In this document: piece after piece, positions 36,961-50,149 of the stretch
How positions within the stretch are numbered: the stretch's first letter is position 1
Layout: each line of letters starts with the position of its first letter
NCBI GenBank assembly: GCA_963580455.1
Contig: OY756968.1
Coordinates: forward strand, 15,469,996 to 15,533,995
Origin: Euonymus europaeus
Lineage: Eukaryota; Streptophyta; Magnoliopsida; Celastrales; Celastraceae
Direction of reading: 5' to 3'
DNA: 64,000 nucleotides
Notes under the pieces: model-generated
Databases searched by the model: none
The model's input: the letters and a program-made list of their open reading frames with translations, nothing else
Told to the model about the DNA's origin: nothing
Made by a program: the position numbers and the translations under genes

Positions 36961-38241
36961 TTAGTGTTTTAAGATCCAAATAATCTTGGAAGCTTATACT
37001 CATAAAATTTGACATATAAGAACAATAAAAATTGTACACCGATCAACTTTAATGGTCCTTAGTTGCTCAACACTCTTATATGGAGGAGCTTTTATCGGTT
37101 TGTTCCATTTGTCATAGAAAGTTGGTGTTTTGGCATCCAAATAATCTAGGAAGCTTATACTCATAAATTTGACATATAAGAACAATAAAAATTGTACACT
37201 GAGCAATGTTGATGGTCCGAAGTTGCTCAACTTTCTCTATGGAGGTGCTTTTAACGGTTTTCTCCATTTGTCATAGAAAGTTGGTGTTTTTGCATCATAA
37301 TAATATAGGAAGCTTATACTCGTAAAATTTGACAAAGAAGAAAAATAAGAAGTGTACATAGAGCAATTTTGATGGTCCGAAGTTGCTCAACTCTCTCTAT
37401 GGAGGAGCTTTTAACGGTTTTGTCCATTTGTCATAGAAAGTTGGTGTTTTGGCATCCAACTAATCTTGGAAGCTTATACTCATAAAATTTGACATATAAG
37501 AACAATAAAAATTGTACACCGAGCAACGTTGATGTCCCGAAGTTGCTCAACTCTCTCTGTGGATGAGCTTTTAACGGTTTTGTCCATTTGTCATAGAAAG
37601 TTGGTGTTTTGGCATCGAAATAGTCTAGGATGCTTATACTCTTAAAATTTGACATAGAAGAACAATAAAAAGTGTACATTGAACAACTTTGATGGTCCGA
37701 AGTTGCTCAACTCTCTCTATGGAGGAGCTTTTAACGGTTTTGTCCATTTGTCATAGAAAGATGGTGTTTCGGCATCAAAATAATCTAGGAAGCTTATACT
37801 CATAAAAATTAACATATAAGAACAATAAAAATTATACACTGAGCAACAATCATGGTCCGAAGTTGCTCAACTCTCTCTATGGAGGAGCTTTTAACTGTTT
37901 TGTCCATTTGTCATAGAAAGTTGGTGTTTTGGCATTGAAATAATCTATGAAGCTTATACTCATAAAATTTGACATAAAAGAACAATAAAAAGTCTATCCC
38001 GAGCAACTTTGATTTTTTCGAAGTTGCTCAACTCTCTCTATGGAGGAGTTTTTAACGGTTTCATCCATTTGTCATAGAAAGTTGGTGTTTTGGCATCGAA
38101 ATAATCTATGAAGCTTAAACTCGTAAAATTTGACATATAAGAACAATAAAAATTGCACACCGAGCAACTTTGATGTTCCGAAGTTGCTCAACTCTCTCTA
38201 TGGAGCAGCTTTTAACGGTTTTGTCCATTTGTCATAGAAAT
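36961..38241 (+). repeat. HOR E copy 3 (8 monomers, 1,281 bp)
   Basis: Collinear with copy 2 up to about 38,108. There the monomer with GTATACGAAGC is missing, an exact 160-bp in-register loss, and the following CTATGAAGCTTAAACTCG monomer continues. Confidence 0.85.
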
Positions 38242-38392
38242 TTAGTGTTTTGAGATCCAAATAATCTTGGAAGCTTATACTCATAAAATTTGACATATAA
38301 GAACAATAAAAATTGTACACCGATCAACTTTAATGGTCCTTAATTGCTCAACTCTCTTATATGGAGGAGCTTTTATCGGTTTTGTCCATTTG
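38242..38392 (+). repeat. HOR E partial copy 4
   Basis: Starts like copies 2 and 3 (TAGTGTTTTGAGATCC, CCGATCAACTTTAATGG). It then departs: TTAATTGCTCAACTCTC replaces TTAGTTGCTCAACACTC, and the array moves into the block F monomers. Confidence 0.75.
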
Positions 38393-38926
38393 TCATAGAA
38401 AGTTGGTGTTTTGGCATCGAAATAATCCGTGAAGCTTATACTCGTAAAATTTGACATAGAAGAACAATAAAAAGTCTATTCTGAGCAACTTTGATCGTCC
38501 GAAGGTACTCGACTCTCTCTGTGGAGGATCTTTTAACAGTTTTTTCCATTTGTCATAGAAAGTTGGTGATTGGGCATCGAAATAATCTAGGAAGCTTAAA
38601 CTCGTAAAATTTGACATATAAGAACAATAAAAATTGTACATCGAGCAACTTTGATGGTCCGAAGTTGCTCAACTCTCTCTGTGGAGGAGCTTTTAACAGT
38701 TTTTTCCATTTGTCATAAAAAGTTGGTGTTTTGGCATCGAAATAATCTGTGAAGCTTATACTCGTAAAATTTGACATAGAAGAACAATAAAAAGTCTATT
38801 CCGAGCAACTTTGATCGTCCGAAGGTGCTCGACTCTCTCTGTGGAGGATATTTTAACAGTTTTTTCCATTTGTCATAGAAAGTTGGTGATTGGGCATCGA
38901 AATAATCTAGGAAGCTTAAACTCGTA
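38393..38926 (+). repeat. Dimer tandem duplication (320-bp period)
   Basis: A two-monomer series with markers GTGAAGCTTATACTCG, TCTATTCCGAGC (TCTATTCTGAGC in the first copy), CCGAAGGTGCTCG and GGTGATTGGGC. It occurs at about 38,393 and again 320 bp later at about 38,713. The monomers are k-like and l-like. Confidence 0.8.
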
Positions 38927-39816
38927 AAATTTGACATATAAGAACAATAAAAATTGTACATCGAGCAACTTTGATGGTCCGAAGTTGCTCAACTCTCTCT
39001 ATGGAGGAGCTTTTAACGGTTTCGTCCATTTGTCATAGAAATTTGGTGTTTTGGCATCGAAATAGTCTAGGAAGCTTATACTCTTAAAATTTGACATAGA
39101 AGAACAATAAAAAGTCTATTTCGAGCAACTTTAATCGTCCGAAGGTGCTCGACACTCTCTGTGGAGAATCTTTTAATAGTTTTTTCCATTTGTCAAAGAA
39201 AGTTGGTGTTTTGGCATCGAAATAATCTAAGAAGCTTAAACTCGTAAAATTTGACATATAAGAACAATAAAAATTGTACATCGAGCAACATTGATGGTCC
39301 GAAGTTGCTCCACTCTCTCTATGGAGGAGCTTTTAACTGTTTTGTCCATTTGTCATACAAAGTTGGTGTTTTGGCATCAAAATAATCTAGGAAGCTTATA
39401 CTCATAAAATTTGACATATAAGAACAATAAAAATTGTACATCGAGCAACTTTGATGGTCCGAAGTTGCTCAACTCTCTCTATGGAGGAGCTTTTAACGGT
39501 TTCGTCCATTTGTCATAGAAATTTGGTGTTTTGGCATCGAAATAGTCTAGGAAGCTTATACTCTTAAAATTTGACATAGAAGAACAATAAAAAGTCTATT
39601 CCGAGCAACTTTAATCGTCCGAAGGTGCTCGACACTCTCTGTGGAGAATCTTTTAATAGTTTTTTCCATTTGTCAAAGAAAGTTGGTGTTTTGGCATCGA
39701 AATAATCTAGGAAGCTTAAACTCGTAAAATTTGACATATAAGAACAATAAAAATTGTACATCGAGCAACATTGATGGTCCGAAGTTGCTCCACTCTCTCT
39801 ATGGAGGAGCTTTTAA
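38927..39816 (+). repeat. Trimer tandem duplication (480-bp period)
   Basis: Three monomers repeat at an offset of 480 bp: the marker CGACACTCTCTGTGG occurs near 39,149 and 39,629, and ATTTGTCAAAGAAAG near 39,189 and 39,669. The second copy ends near 39,816, where CATCTGTCATAG begins a different monomer. Confidence 0.82.
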
Positions 39817-41831
39817 TGGTTTTATCCATCTGTCATAGAAAGTTCAAGTTTTGGCATCGAAATAATCTATGAAGCTTATACTCATAAAATTTCACATAAA
39901 AGAACAATAAAAAGTCTATCCCGAGCAACTTTGATTTTTCCGAAGTTGCTCAACTCTCTCTATGGAGGAGCTTTTAACGGTTTTGTCAATTTGTCATAGA
40001 AAGTTGGTGTTTTGGCATCGAAATAATCTAGGAAGCTTATACTCATAAATTTTGACATATAAGAACAATAAAAATTGTATACGGAGCAACGTTCATGGTC
40101 CGAAGTGTCTCAACTCTCTCTATGGAGAAGCTTTTAACGGTTTTGTCCATTTGTCATAGAATGTTCGTGTTTTGGCATCGAAATAATCTATGAAGCTTAA
40201 ACTCGTAAAATTTGACATATAAGAACAATAAAAATTGTAAAGCGAGCAACTTTGATGGTCCGAAGTTGCTCATCTCTCTTTATGGAGGAGCTTTTAATGG
40301 TCTTGTACATTTGTCATAGAAAGTAGGTGTTTTGGCATCGAAATAATCTGTGAAGCTTATACTCGTAAAATTTGACATAGAAGAACAATAAAAAGTCTAT
40401 TCCGAGCAACTTTGATCGTCCGAAGGTGCTCGACTCTCTCTGTGGAGGATCTTATAACAGTTTTTTCCATTTGTCATAGAAAGTTGGTGATGGGGCATCG
40501 AAATAATCTAGGAAGCTTAAACTCGTAAAATTTGACATATAAGAACAATAAAAATTGTACATCGAGCAACTTTGATAGTCCGAAGTTGCTCCACTCTCTC
40601 TATGGAGGAGCTTTTAACGGTTTCGTCCATTTGTCATAGAAATTTGGTGTATTGGCATCGAAATAGTCTAGGAAGCTTATACTCTTAAAATTTGACATAG
40701 AAGAACAATAAAAATTGTACATCGAGCAACTTTGATGGTTTGCAGTTGCTCGACTTTCTCTATGGATGAGCTTTTAAAGGGTTTCGTCCAATTGTCATAG
40801 AAAGTTGGTGTTTTGGCATCGAAATAATCTATGAAACTTATACTCCTAAAATTTCACATATAAGAACAATAAAAAGTGTACACTGAGCAACTTTGATGGT
40901 CCGAAGTTGCTCAACTCTCTCTATGGAGGAGCTTTTAACGGTTTCGTCCATTTGTCATAGAAATTTGGTGTTTTGGCATCGAAATAGTCTAGGAAGCTTA
41001 TACTCTTAAAATTTGACATAGAAGAACAATAAAAAGTCTATTCCGAGCAACTTTGATCGTCCGAAGGTGCTCGACACTCTCTATGGAGAATCTTTTAAAA
41101 GTTTTTTCCATTTGTCATAGAAAGTTGGTGATTGGGCATCGAAATAATCTAGGAAGCTTAAACTCGTAAAATTTGACATATAAGAACAATAAAAATTGTA
41201 CATCGAGCAACGTTGATGGTCCGAAGTTGCTCAACTCTCTCTATGGTGGAGCTTTTAACAGTTTTGTCCATTTGTCATACAAAGTTGGTGTTTTGGCATC
41301 AAAATAATCTTGGAAGCTTATACTCATAAAATTTGACATATAAGAACAATAAAAATTGTACACTGAGCAACGTTCATGGTCCGAAGTTGCTCGACTCTCT
41401 ATGGAGGAGCTTTTAACGGTTTTGTCCATTTGTCATAGAAAGTTGTTGTTTTGGCATCGAAATAATCTAGGAAGCTTATACTCATAAAATTTGACATATA
41501 AGAACAATAAAAATTGTACATCGAGAAACTTTGATGGTCCGAAGTTGCTCAACTCTCTCTATGGAGGAGCTTTTAACGGTTTTGTCCATTTGTCATACAA
41601 AGTTGGTGTTTTGGCATCAAAATAATCTAGGAAGCTTATACAAATTAAATTTGACATATAAGAACAATAAAAATTGTACACTGAGCAACGTTCATGGTCC
41701 GAAGTTGCTCGACTCTCTATGGAGGAGCTTTTAACGGTTTTGTCCATTTGTCATAGAAAGTTGTTGTTTTAGCATCGAAATAATCTAGGAAGCTTATACT
41801 CGTAAAATTTGACATATAAGAACAATAAAAA
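39817..41831 (+). repeat. Mixed monomers of block F, including a 318-bp dimer
   Basis: About 12.5 monomers with no single period. From about 41,230 to 41,870 a dimer repeats at 318 bp: it carries CATACAAAGTTGG and CTCGACTCTCTATGG, where two bases of the CT run are lost, making one monomer 158 bp. A unique end is seen near 41,640 (TACAAATTAAATTTGAC), while the related dimers near 47.8 and 49.9 kb read TACAAATAAAATTTGAC. Confidence 0.8.
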
Positions 41832-43250
41832 TTGTACACTGAGCAACGTTCATGGTCCGAAGTTGCTCAACTCTCTCTATGGTGGAGCTTTTAACGACTT
41901 TGTCCATTTGTCATAGAAAGTTGGTGTTTTGGCATCGAAATAATCTATGAAGCTTATACTCATAAAATTTCACATAAAAGAACAATAAAAAGTCTATCCC
42001 GAGCAACTTTGATTTTTCCGAAGTTGCTCAACTCTCTCTATGGAGGAGCTTTTAACGGTTTTGTCCATTTGTCAAAGAAAGTTGGTGTTTTAGCATCGAA
42101 ATAATCTAGGAAGTTACAATCATAAATTTTGACATATAAGAACAATAAAAATTGTATACAAAGCAACGTTCATGGTCCGAAGTGTCTCAACTCTCTCTAT
42201 GGAGGAGCTTTTAACGGTTTTGTCCATTTGTCATAGAAAGTTGGTGTTTTGGCATCGAAATAATCTATGAAGCTTAAACTCGTAAAATTTGACATATAAG
42301 AACAATAAAAATTGTACAGCGAGCAACTTTGATGGTCCGAAGTTGCTCAACTCTCTCTATGGAGGAGCTTTTAACGGTTTTGTCCATTTGTCATAGAAAG
42401 TTGGTGTTTTGGCATCGAAATAATCTGTGAAGCTTATACTCGTAAAATATGACATAGAAGAACAATAAAAATTCTATTCCGAGCAACTTTGATCGTCCGA
42501 AGGTGCTCGACTCTCTCTGTGGAGGATCTTTTAACTGTTTTTTCCATTTGTCATAGAAAGTTGGTGATTGGGCATCGAAATAATCTAGGAAGCTTAAACT
42601 CGTAAAATTTGACATATAAGAACAATAAAAATTGTACATCGAGCAACTTTGATGGTCCGAAGTTGCTCCACTCTCTCTATGGAGGAGCTTTTAACGGTTT
42701 CGTCGATTTGTCATAGAAATTTGGTGTTTTGGCATCGAAATAGTCTAGGAAGCTTATACTCTTAAAATTTGACATAGAAGAATAATAAAAATTGTACATC
42801 GAGCAACTTTGATGGTTTGAAGTTGCTCGACTTTCTCTATGGAGGAGCTTTTAAAGGGTTTCGTCCAATTGTCATAGAAAGTTGGTGTTTTGGCATCGAA
42901 ATAATCTATGAAACTTATACTCCTAAAATTTCACATATAAGAACAATAAAAAGTGTACACTGAGCAACTTTGATGGTCCGAAGTTGCTCAACTCTCTCTA
43001 TGGAGGAGCTTTTAACGGTTTTGTCCATTTGTTATAGAAATTTGGTGTTTTGGCATCGAAATAATCCTGGAAGCTTATACTCATAAAACTTGACATATAA
43101 GAACAATAAAAATTGTACAGCGAGCAACTTTGATGGTTCGAAGTTGCTCAACTCTCTTATATGGAGGAGCTTTTATCGGTTTTGTCCATTTGTCATAGAA
43201 AGTATGTGTTTTGGCATCGAAATAATCTTTGAAGCTTAAACTCGTAAAAT
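41832..43250 (+). repeat. 9-monomer HOR G, isolated copy (1,443-bp type)
   Basis: The monomer order matches the triple array at 50.1-54.5 kb and the copy at 56.5 kb. Landmarks are ATGGTGGAGC, AACGACTTTGTCC (41,894), CATAAATTTTGAC, AAGTGTCTCAAC, ATTCTATTCCGAGC, GATGGTTTGAAG, TTTTAAAGGGTTTCG, CTCCTAAAATTTCAC and AAAGTATGTG. One private oddity is the shortened AGGAAGTTACAATC near 42,108 (AGGAAGCTTACACTC in the other copies). Confidence 0.85.
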
Positions 43251-44640
43251 TTAACATATAAGAACAATAAAAATTGTACATCGAGCAACTTTGATGGTCC
43301 GAAGTTGCTCAACTTTCTCTATGGAGGAGCTTTTAAAGGGTTTCGTCCATTCATCATAGAAAGTTGGTGTTTTGGCATCGAAATAATCTATGAAGCTTAT
43401 ACTCCTAAAATTTCACATATAAGAACAATAAAAAGTGTACACCGAGCAACTTTGATCGTCCGAAGTTGCTCGACTCTCTCTATGGAGGAGCTTTTAACGG
43501 TTTTGTCCATTTGTCATAGAAAGTTAATGTTTTGGCATCGAAATAATCTAGGAAGCTTATACTCATAAAATTTGACATATAAGAACAATAAAAAGTGTAC
43601 ACCGAGCAACTTTGATCGTCCGAAGTTGCTCTACTCTCTCTATGGAGGAGCTTTTAAAGGGTTTCGTCCATTTGTCATAAAAAGTTGGTGTTTTGGCATC
43701 GAAATAATCTAAGAAGCTTAAACTCGTAAAATTTGACATATAAGAACAATAAAAATTGTACATCGAGCAACTTTGATGGTCCGAAGTTGCTCAACTTTCT
43801 CTATGGAGGAGCTTTTAAAGGGTTTCGTCCATTTGTCATAGAAAGTTGGTGTTTTGGCATCGAAATAATCTATGAAGCTTATACTCCTAAAATTTCACAT
43901 ATAAGAACAATAAAAATTGTATACAGAGCAACGTTCATGGTCCGAAGTGTTCAACTCTCTCTATGGAGGAGCTTTTAACGGTTTTGTCCATTTGTCATAG
44001 AAAGTTGGTGTTTTGGCATCGAAATAATCTATGAAGCTTAAACTCGTAAAATTTGACATATAAGAACAATAAAAATTGTACAGCGAGCAACTTTGATGTT
44101 CCGAAGTTGCTCAACTCTCTCTATGGAGGAGCTTTTAATGGTTTTGTCCATTTGTCATAGAAATTTAGTGTTTTGACATCCAAATAATCTAGGAAGCTTA
44201 TACTCATAAATTTGACATATAAGAACAATAAAAATTGTACACTGAGCAATGTTGATGGTCCGAAGTTGCTCAACTTTCTCTATGGAGGTGCTTTTAACGG
44301 TTTTGTCCATTTGTCAAAGAAAGTTGGTGTTTTTGCATCATAATAATATAGGAAGCTTATACTCGTAAAATTTGACAAAGAAGAACAATAAGAAGTGTAC
44401 ATAGAGCAATTTTGATGGTCCGAAGTTGCTCAACTCTCTTATATGGAAGAGCTTTTATCGTTTTTATCCATTTGTCATAGAAAGTTGGTGTTATGGCATC
44501 GAAATAATCTAGGAAGCTTAAACTCGTAAAATTTGACATATAAGAACAATAAAAATTGTACACCGAGCAACGTTGATGGTCCGAAGTTGCTCAACTCTCT
44601 CTATGGAGGAGCTTTTAACGGTTTTGTCCATTTGTCATAT
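43251..44640 (+). repeat. Block G tail, copy 1
   Basis: Follows the nine-monomer unit. Shared landmarks with 54,458-55,770 (offset 11,207) and 57,981-59,370 (offset 14,730) are CATTCATCATAG, GTTAATGTTTTGG, GCTCTACTCTC, AAAGGGTTTCG, AAGTGTTCAAC and TATATGGAAGAGC. It leads directly into block D copy 2. Confidence 0.85.
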
Positions 44641-44789
44641 AAAGTTGGTGTTTTGGCATCCAAATAATCTTGGAAGCTTATACTCATAAAATTTGACATA
44701 TAAGAAAAATGAAAATTATACACCGAGCAACGTTGATGGTCCGAAGTTGCTCAACTCTCTCTATGGAGGAGTTTTTAACGGTTTTGTCC

Positions 44790-47700
44790 ATTTGTCATAC
44801 AAAGTTGGTGTTTTGGCATCGAAATAATCTAGGAAGCTTATACTCATAAAATTTGACATAGAAGAACAATAAAAATTGTACACTGAGCAACGTTCATGGT
44901 CCGAAGTTGCTCAACTCTCTATGGAGGAGCTTTTAACGGTTTTGTCCATTTGTCATAGAAATTTAGTGTTTTGACATCCAAATAATCTTGGAAGCTTATA
45001 CTCATAAAATTTGACATATAAGAACAATAAAAAGTCTATTTCGAGCAACTTCGATTTTTCCGAAGTTGCTCAACTCTCTCTATGGAGGAGCTTTTAACGG
45101 TTTTGTCCATTTTTCATAGAAAGTTGGTGTTTTGGCATCGAAATAATCTATGAAGCTTATACTCATAAAATTTGACATATAAGAACAATAAAAATTGTAT
45201 ACGGAGCAACGTTCATGGTCCGAAGTGTTCAACTCTCTCTATGGAGGAGCTTTTAACGGTTTTGTCCATTTGTCATAGAAAGTTGGTGTTTTGGCATCGA
45301 AATAATCTATGAAGCTTAAACTCGTAAAATTTGACATATAAGAACAATAAAAATTGTACAGCGAGCAACTTTGATGTTCCGAAGTTGCTCAACTCTCTCT
45401 ATGGAGGAGCTTTTAATGGTTTTGTCCATTTGTCATAGAAATTTGGTGTTTTGACATCCAAATAATCTAGGAAGCTTATACTCATAAATTTGACATATAA
45501 GAACAATAAAAATTGTACACTGAGCAATGTTGATGGTCCGAAGTTGCTCAACTTTCTCTATGGAGGTGCTTTTAACGGTTTTGTCCATTTGTCAAAGAAA
45601 GTTGGTGTTTTTGCATCATAATAATATAGGAAGCTTATACTCGTAAAATTTGACAAAGAAGAACAATAAGAAGTGTACATAGAGCAATTTTGATGGTCCG
45701 AAGTTGCTCAACTCTCTTATATGGAAGAGCTTTTATCGTTTTTATCCATTTGTCATAGAAAGTTGGTGTTATGGCATCGAAATAATCTAGGAAGCTTAAA
45801 CTCGTAAAATTTGATATATAAGAACAATAAAAATTGTACAGCGAGCAACTTTGATGGTCCGAAGTTGCTCAACTATCTCTATGGAGGAGCTTTTAACGGT
45901 TTCGTCCATTTGTCATAGAAATTTGGTGTTTTGGCATCCAAATAATCTAGGAAGCTTATACTCATAAAATTTGACATATAAGAACAATAAACATTGTACA
46001 CCGAGCAACTTTGATGGTCCGACGTTGCTCAACTCTTTCTATGGAGGAGCTTTTAGCTGTTTTTTCCATTTGTCATAGAAAGTTGGTGTTTAGGCATCCA
46101 AATAATTTAGGAAGCTTATACTCATAAAATTTGACCTATAAGAACAATAAAAATTGTACAGCGAGCAACGTTAATGGTCCGAAGTTGCTCAACTCTCTCT
46201 ATGGAGGAGCTTTTAACGGTTTCGTCCATTTGTCATAGAAAGTTGGTGTTTTGGCATCCAAATAATCTTGGAAGCTTATACTCATAAAATTTGACATATA
46301 TGAACAATAAAAAGTGTACATTGAGCAACTTTGATGGTCCGACGTTGCTCAAATCTCTATATAGAGGAGCTTTTAACGGTTTTGTCCATTTGTCATAGAA
46401 AGTTGGTGTTCTGCCATCGAAATAATCTAGGAAGCTCTTATACTCATAAAATTTGACATATAAGAACAATAAAAATTGTACACTGAGCAACGTTCATGGT
46501 CCGAAGTTGCTCAACTCTCTCTACGGAGGAGATTCTAACGGTTTTGTCCATTTGTCATAGAAAGTTGGTGTTTTCGCATGGAAATAATCTATGAAGCTTA
46601 TACTCTTAAAATTTTACATAAAAGAACAATAAAAAGTCTATCCCGAGCAACTTTGATTTTTCAGAAGTTGCTCAACTCTCTCTATGGAGGAGCTTTTAAC
46701 GGTTTTGTCCATTTGTCATAGAAAGTTGGTGTTTTGGCATCGAAATAATCTAGGAAGCTTATACTCATAAAACTTGACATATAAGAACAATAAAAATTGT
46801 ATACGGAGCAACGTTCATGGTCCGAGGTTGCTCAACTCTCTCTATGAAGGAGCTTTTAACGGTTTTGTCCATTTGTCATAGAAAGTTGGTGTTTTGGCAT
46901 CGAAATAATCTATGAAGCTTAAACTCGTAAAATTTGACATATAAGAACAATAAAAATTGTACACCGAGCAACTTTGATGGTCCGAAGTTGCTCAACTCTC
47001 TTATATGGAGGAACTTTTATCGGTTTTGTCCATTTGTCATAGAAAGTTGGTGTTATGGCATCGAAATAATCTAAGAAACTTAAACTCGTAAAATTTGACA
47101 TATAAGAACAATAAAAATTGTACAGCGAGCAACTTTGATGGTCCGAAGTTGCTCAACTCTCTCTATGGAGGAGCTTTTAACGGTTTCGTCCATTTGTCAT
47201 AGAAATTTGGTGTTTTGGCATCCAAATCATCTAGGAAGCTTATACTCATAAAATTTGACATATAAGAACAATAAAAATTGTACACCGAGCAACTTTGATG
47301 GTCCGAAGTTGCTCAACTCTCTCTATGGAGAAGCTTTTAACGGTTTTGTCCATTTGTCATAGAAAGTTGGTGTTTTGGCATCCAACTAATCTTGCAAGCT
47401 TATACTCATAAAATTTGACATATAAGAACAATAAAAATTGTACACCGAGCAACGTTGATGTCCCGAAGTTGCTCAACTCTCTCTATGGAGGAGCTTTTAA
47501 CAGTTTCGTCCATTTGTCATAGAAAGTTGGTGTTTTGGATTCCAAATAATCTTGGAAGCTTATACACATAAAATTTGACATATAAGAACAATAAAAATTG
47601 TACACCGAGCAACGTTGATGGTCCGAAGTTGGTCAACTCTCTCTATGGAGGAGCTTTTAACGGTTTTGTCCATTTGTCATTGAAAGTTGGTGTTTTGGCA

Positions 47701-47815
47701 TCGAAATAGTCTAGGAAGCTTATACTCTTAAAATTTGACATAGAAGAACAATAAAAAGTGCACATTAAACAACTTTGATGGTCCGAAGTTGCTCAACTCT
47801 CTCTATGGAGGAGCT
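44790..47815 (+). repeat. Satellite block D, copy 2
   Basis: Collinear with 29,583-32,608 at an offset of about 15,207 bp and with the copy near 59.7 kb at about 14,888 bp. Compared with both of those it lacks one monomer just upstream of this start (about 44,760). A monomer starting like the GAAAATTATACACCG type ends like the CATACAAAG type, so 160 bp were lost in register. Similarity to block D copy 1 ends near 47,815. Confidence 0.83.
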
Positions 47816-47830
47816 TTTAACGGTTTTGTC
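46475..47830 (+). repeat. 1,918-bp-offset duplication, copy 1
   Basis: Inside block D copy 2. This stretch recurs at 48,393-49,748, offset 1,918 bp (12 monomers less 2 bp). Landmarks are GAGATTCTAACGG (46,527 and 48,446), TTCGCATGGAAATAATC, GAGGTTGCTC, CCAACTAATC, GATGTCCC and TACATTAAACAAC. Confidence 0.82.
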
Positions 47831-48390
47831 CATTTGTCATACAAAGTTGGTGTTTTGGCATCAAAATAATCTAGGAAGCTTATACAAATAAAATTTGACA
47901 TATAAGAACAATAAAAATTGTACACTGAGCAACGTTCATGGTCCGAAGTTGCTCGACTCTCTATGGAGGAGCTTTTAACGGTTTTGTCCATTTGTCATAG
48001 AAAGTTGGTGTTTTAGCATCCAAATAATTTAGGAAGCTTATACTCATAAAATTTGACATATAAGAACAATAAAAATTGTACATCGAGCAACTTTGATGGT
48101 CCGAAGTTGCTCAACTCTCTCTATGGAGGAGCTTTTAACGGTTTTGTCCATTTGTCATACAAAGTTGGTGTTTTGGCATCAAAATAATCTAGGAAGCTTA
48201 TACAAATAAAATTTGACATATAAGAACAATAAAAATTGTACACTGAGCAACGTTCATGGTCCGAAGTTGCTCGACTCTCTATGGAGGAGCTTTTAACGGT
48301 TTTGTCCATTTGTCATAGAAAGTTGTTGTTTTAGCATCGAAATAATCTAGGAAGCTTATACTCATAAAATTTGACATATAAGAACAATAA
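47803..48390 (+). repeat. Dimer duplication (318-bp period) between block D copies
   Basis: A dimer with TACAAATAAAATTTGAC and CTCGACTCTCTATGG occurs at about 47,803 and 48,121, and again alone at about 49,881. One of the two monomers is 158 bp because of a CT loss. Related dimers lie near 41.2-41.8 kb. Confidence 0.8.
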
Positions 48391-48392
48391 AA

Positions 48393-49748
48393 ATTGTACA
48401 CTGAGCAACGTTCATGGTCCGAAGTTGCTCAACTCTCTCTACGAAGGAGATTCTAACGGTTTTGTCCATTTGTCATAGAAAGTTGGTGTTTTCGCATGGA
48501 AATAATCTATGAAGCTTATACTCATAAAATTTTACATAAAAGAACAATAAAAAGTCTATCCCGAGCAACTTCGATTTTTCAGAAGTTGCTCAACTCTCTC
48601 TATGGAGGAGCTTTTAACGGTTTTGTCCATTTGTCATAGAAAGTTGGTGTTTTGGCATCGAAATAATCTAGGAAGCTTATACTCATAAAACTTGACATAT
48701 AAGAACAATAAAAATTGTATACGGAGCAACGTTCATGGTCCGAGGTTGCTCAACTCTCTCTATGAAGGAGCTTTTAACGGTTTTGTCCATTTGTCATAGA
48801 AAGTTGGTGTTTTGGCATCGAAATAATCTATGAAGCTTAAACTCGTAAAATTTGACATATAAGAACAATAAAAATTGTACACCGAGCAACTTTGATGGTC
48901 CGAAGTTGCTCAACTCTCTTATATGGAGGAACTTTTATCGGTTTTGTCCATTTGTCATAGAAAGTTGGTGTTATGGCATCGAAATAATCTAAGAAACTTA
49001 AACTCGTAAAATTTGACATATAAGAACAATAAAAATTGTACACCGAGCAACTTTGATGGTCCGAAGTTGCTCAACTCTCTCTATGGAGGAGCTTTTAACG
49101 GTTTCGTCCATTTGTCATAGAAATTTGGTGTTTTGGCATCCAAATCATCTAGCAAGCTTATACTCATAAAATTTGACATATAAGAACAATAAAAATTGTA
49201 CACAGAGCAACTTTGATGGTCCGAAGTTGCTCAAATCTCTCTATGGAGAAGCTTTTAACGGTTTTGTCCATTTGTCATAGAAAGTTGGTGTTTTGGCATC
49301 CAACTAATCTTGCAAGCTTATACTCATAAAATTTGACATATAAGAACAATAAAAATTGTACACCGAGCAACGTTGATGTCCCGAAGTTGCTCAACTCTCT
49401 CTATGGAGGAGCTTTTAACAGTTTCGTCCATTTGTCATAGAAAGTTGGTGTTTTGGATTCCAAATAATCTTGGAAGCTTATACACATAAAATTTGACATA
49501 TAAGAACAATAAAAATTGTACACCGAGCAACGTTGATGGTCCGAAGTTGGTCAACTCTCTCTATGGAGGAGCTTTTAACGGTTTTGTCCATTTGTCATTG
49601 AAAGTTGGTGTTTTGGCATCGAAATAGTCTAGGAAGCTTGTACTCTTAAAATTTGACATAAAAGAACAATAAAAAGTGTACATTAAACAACTTTGATGGT
49701 CCGAAGTTGCTCAACTCTCTCTATGGAGGAGCTTTTAACGGTTTTGTC
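48393..49748 (+). repeat. 1,918-bp-offset duplication, copy 2
   Basis: A near-identical second copy of 46,475-47,830. Small differences are CTACGAAGGAG for CTACGGAGGAG and GCTTGTACTC near 49,637. Confidence 0.82.
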
Positions 49749-50149
49749 CATTTGTCATAGAAAGTTGTTGTTTTAGCATCGAAATAATCTAGGAAGCTTA
49801 TACTCATAAAATTTGACATATAAGAACAATAAAAATTGTACATCGAGCAACTTTGATGGTCCGAAGTTGCTCAACTCTCTCTATGGAGGAGCTTTTAACG
49901 GTTTTGTCCATTTGTCATACAAAGTTGGTGTTTTGGCATCAAAATAATCTAGGAAGCTTATACAAATAAAATTTGACATATAAGAACAATAAAAATTGTA
50001 CACTGAGCAACGTTCATGGTCCGAAGTTGCTCGACTCTCTATGGAGGAGCTTTTAACGGTTTTGTCCATTTGTCATAGAAAGTTGTTGTTTTAGCATCGA
50101 AATAATCTAGGAAGCTTATACTCATAAAATTTGACATATAAGAACAATA
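49749..50149 (+). repeat. Junction monomers leading to HOR G
   Basis: About 2.5 monomers, including the third copy of the 318-bp dimer (TACAAATAAAATTTGAC near 49,962). They connect the block D duplication to the nine-monomer HOR G array. Confidence 0.75.

Noticed and set aside
43305..43978. Plus-strand open frames of 81-87 codons, repeated at 54,512-55,185 and 58,035-58,708
   Set aside because: They appear where TTTTAAAGGG replaces TTTTAACGG, which adds a base and bridges frames. They recur only because the block G tail is duplicated. No start context, domain or independent conservation is visible.
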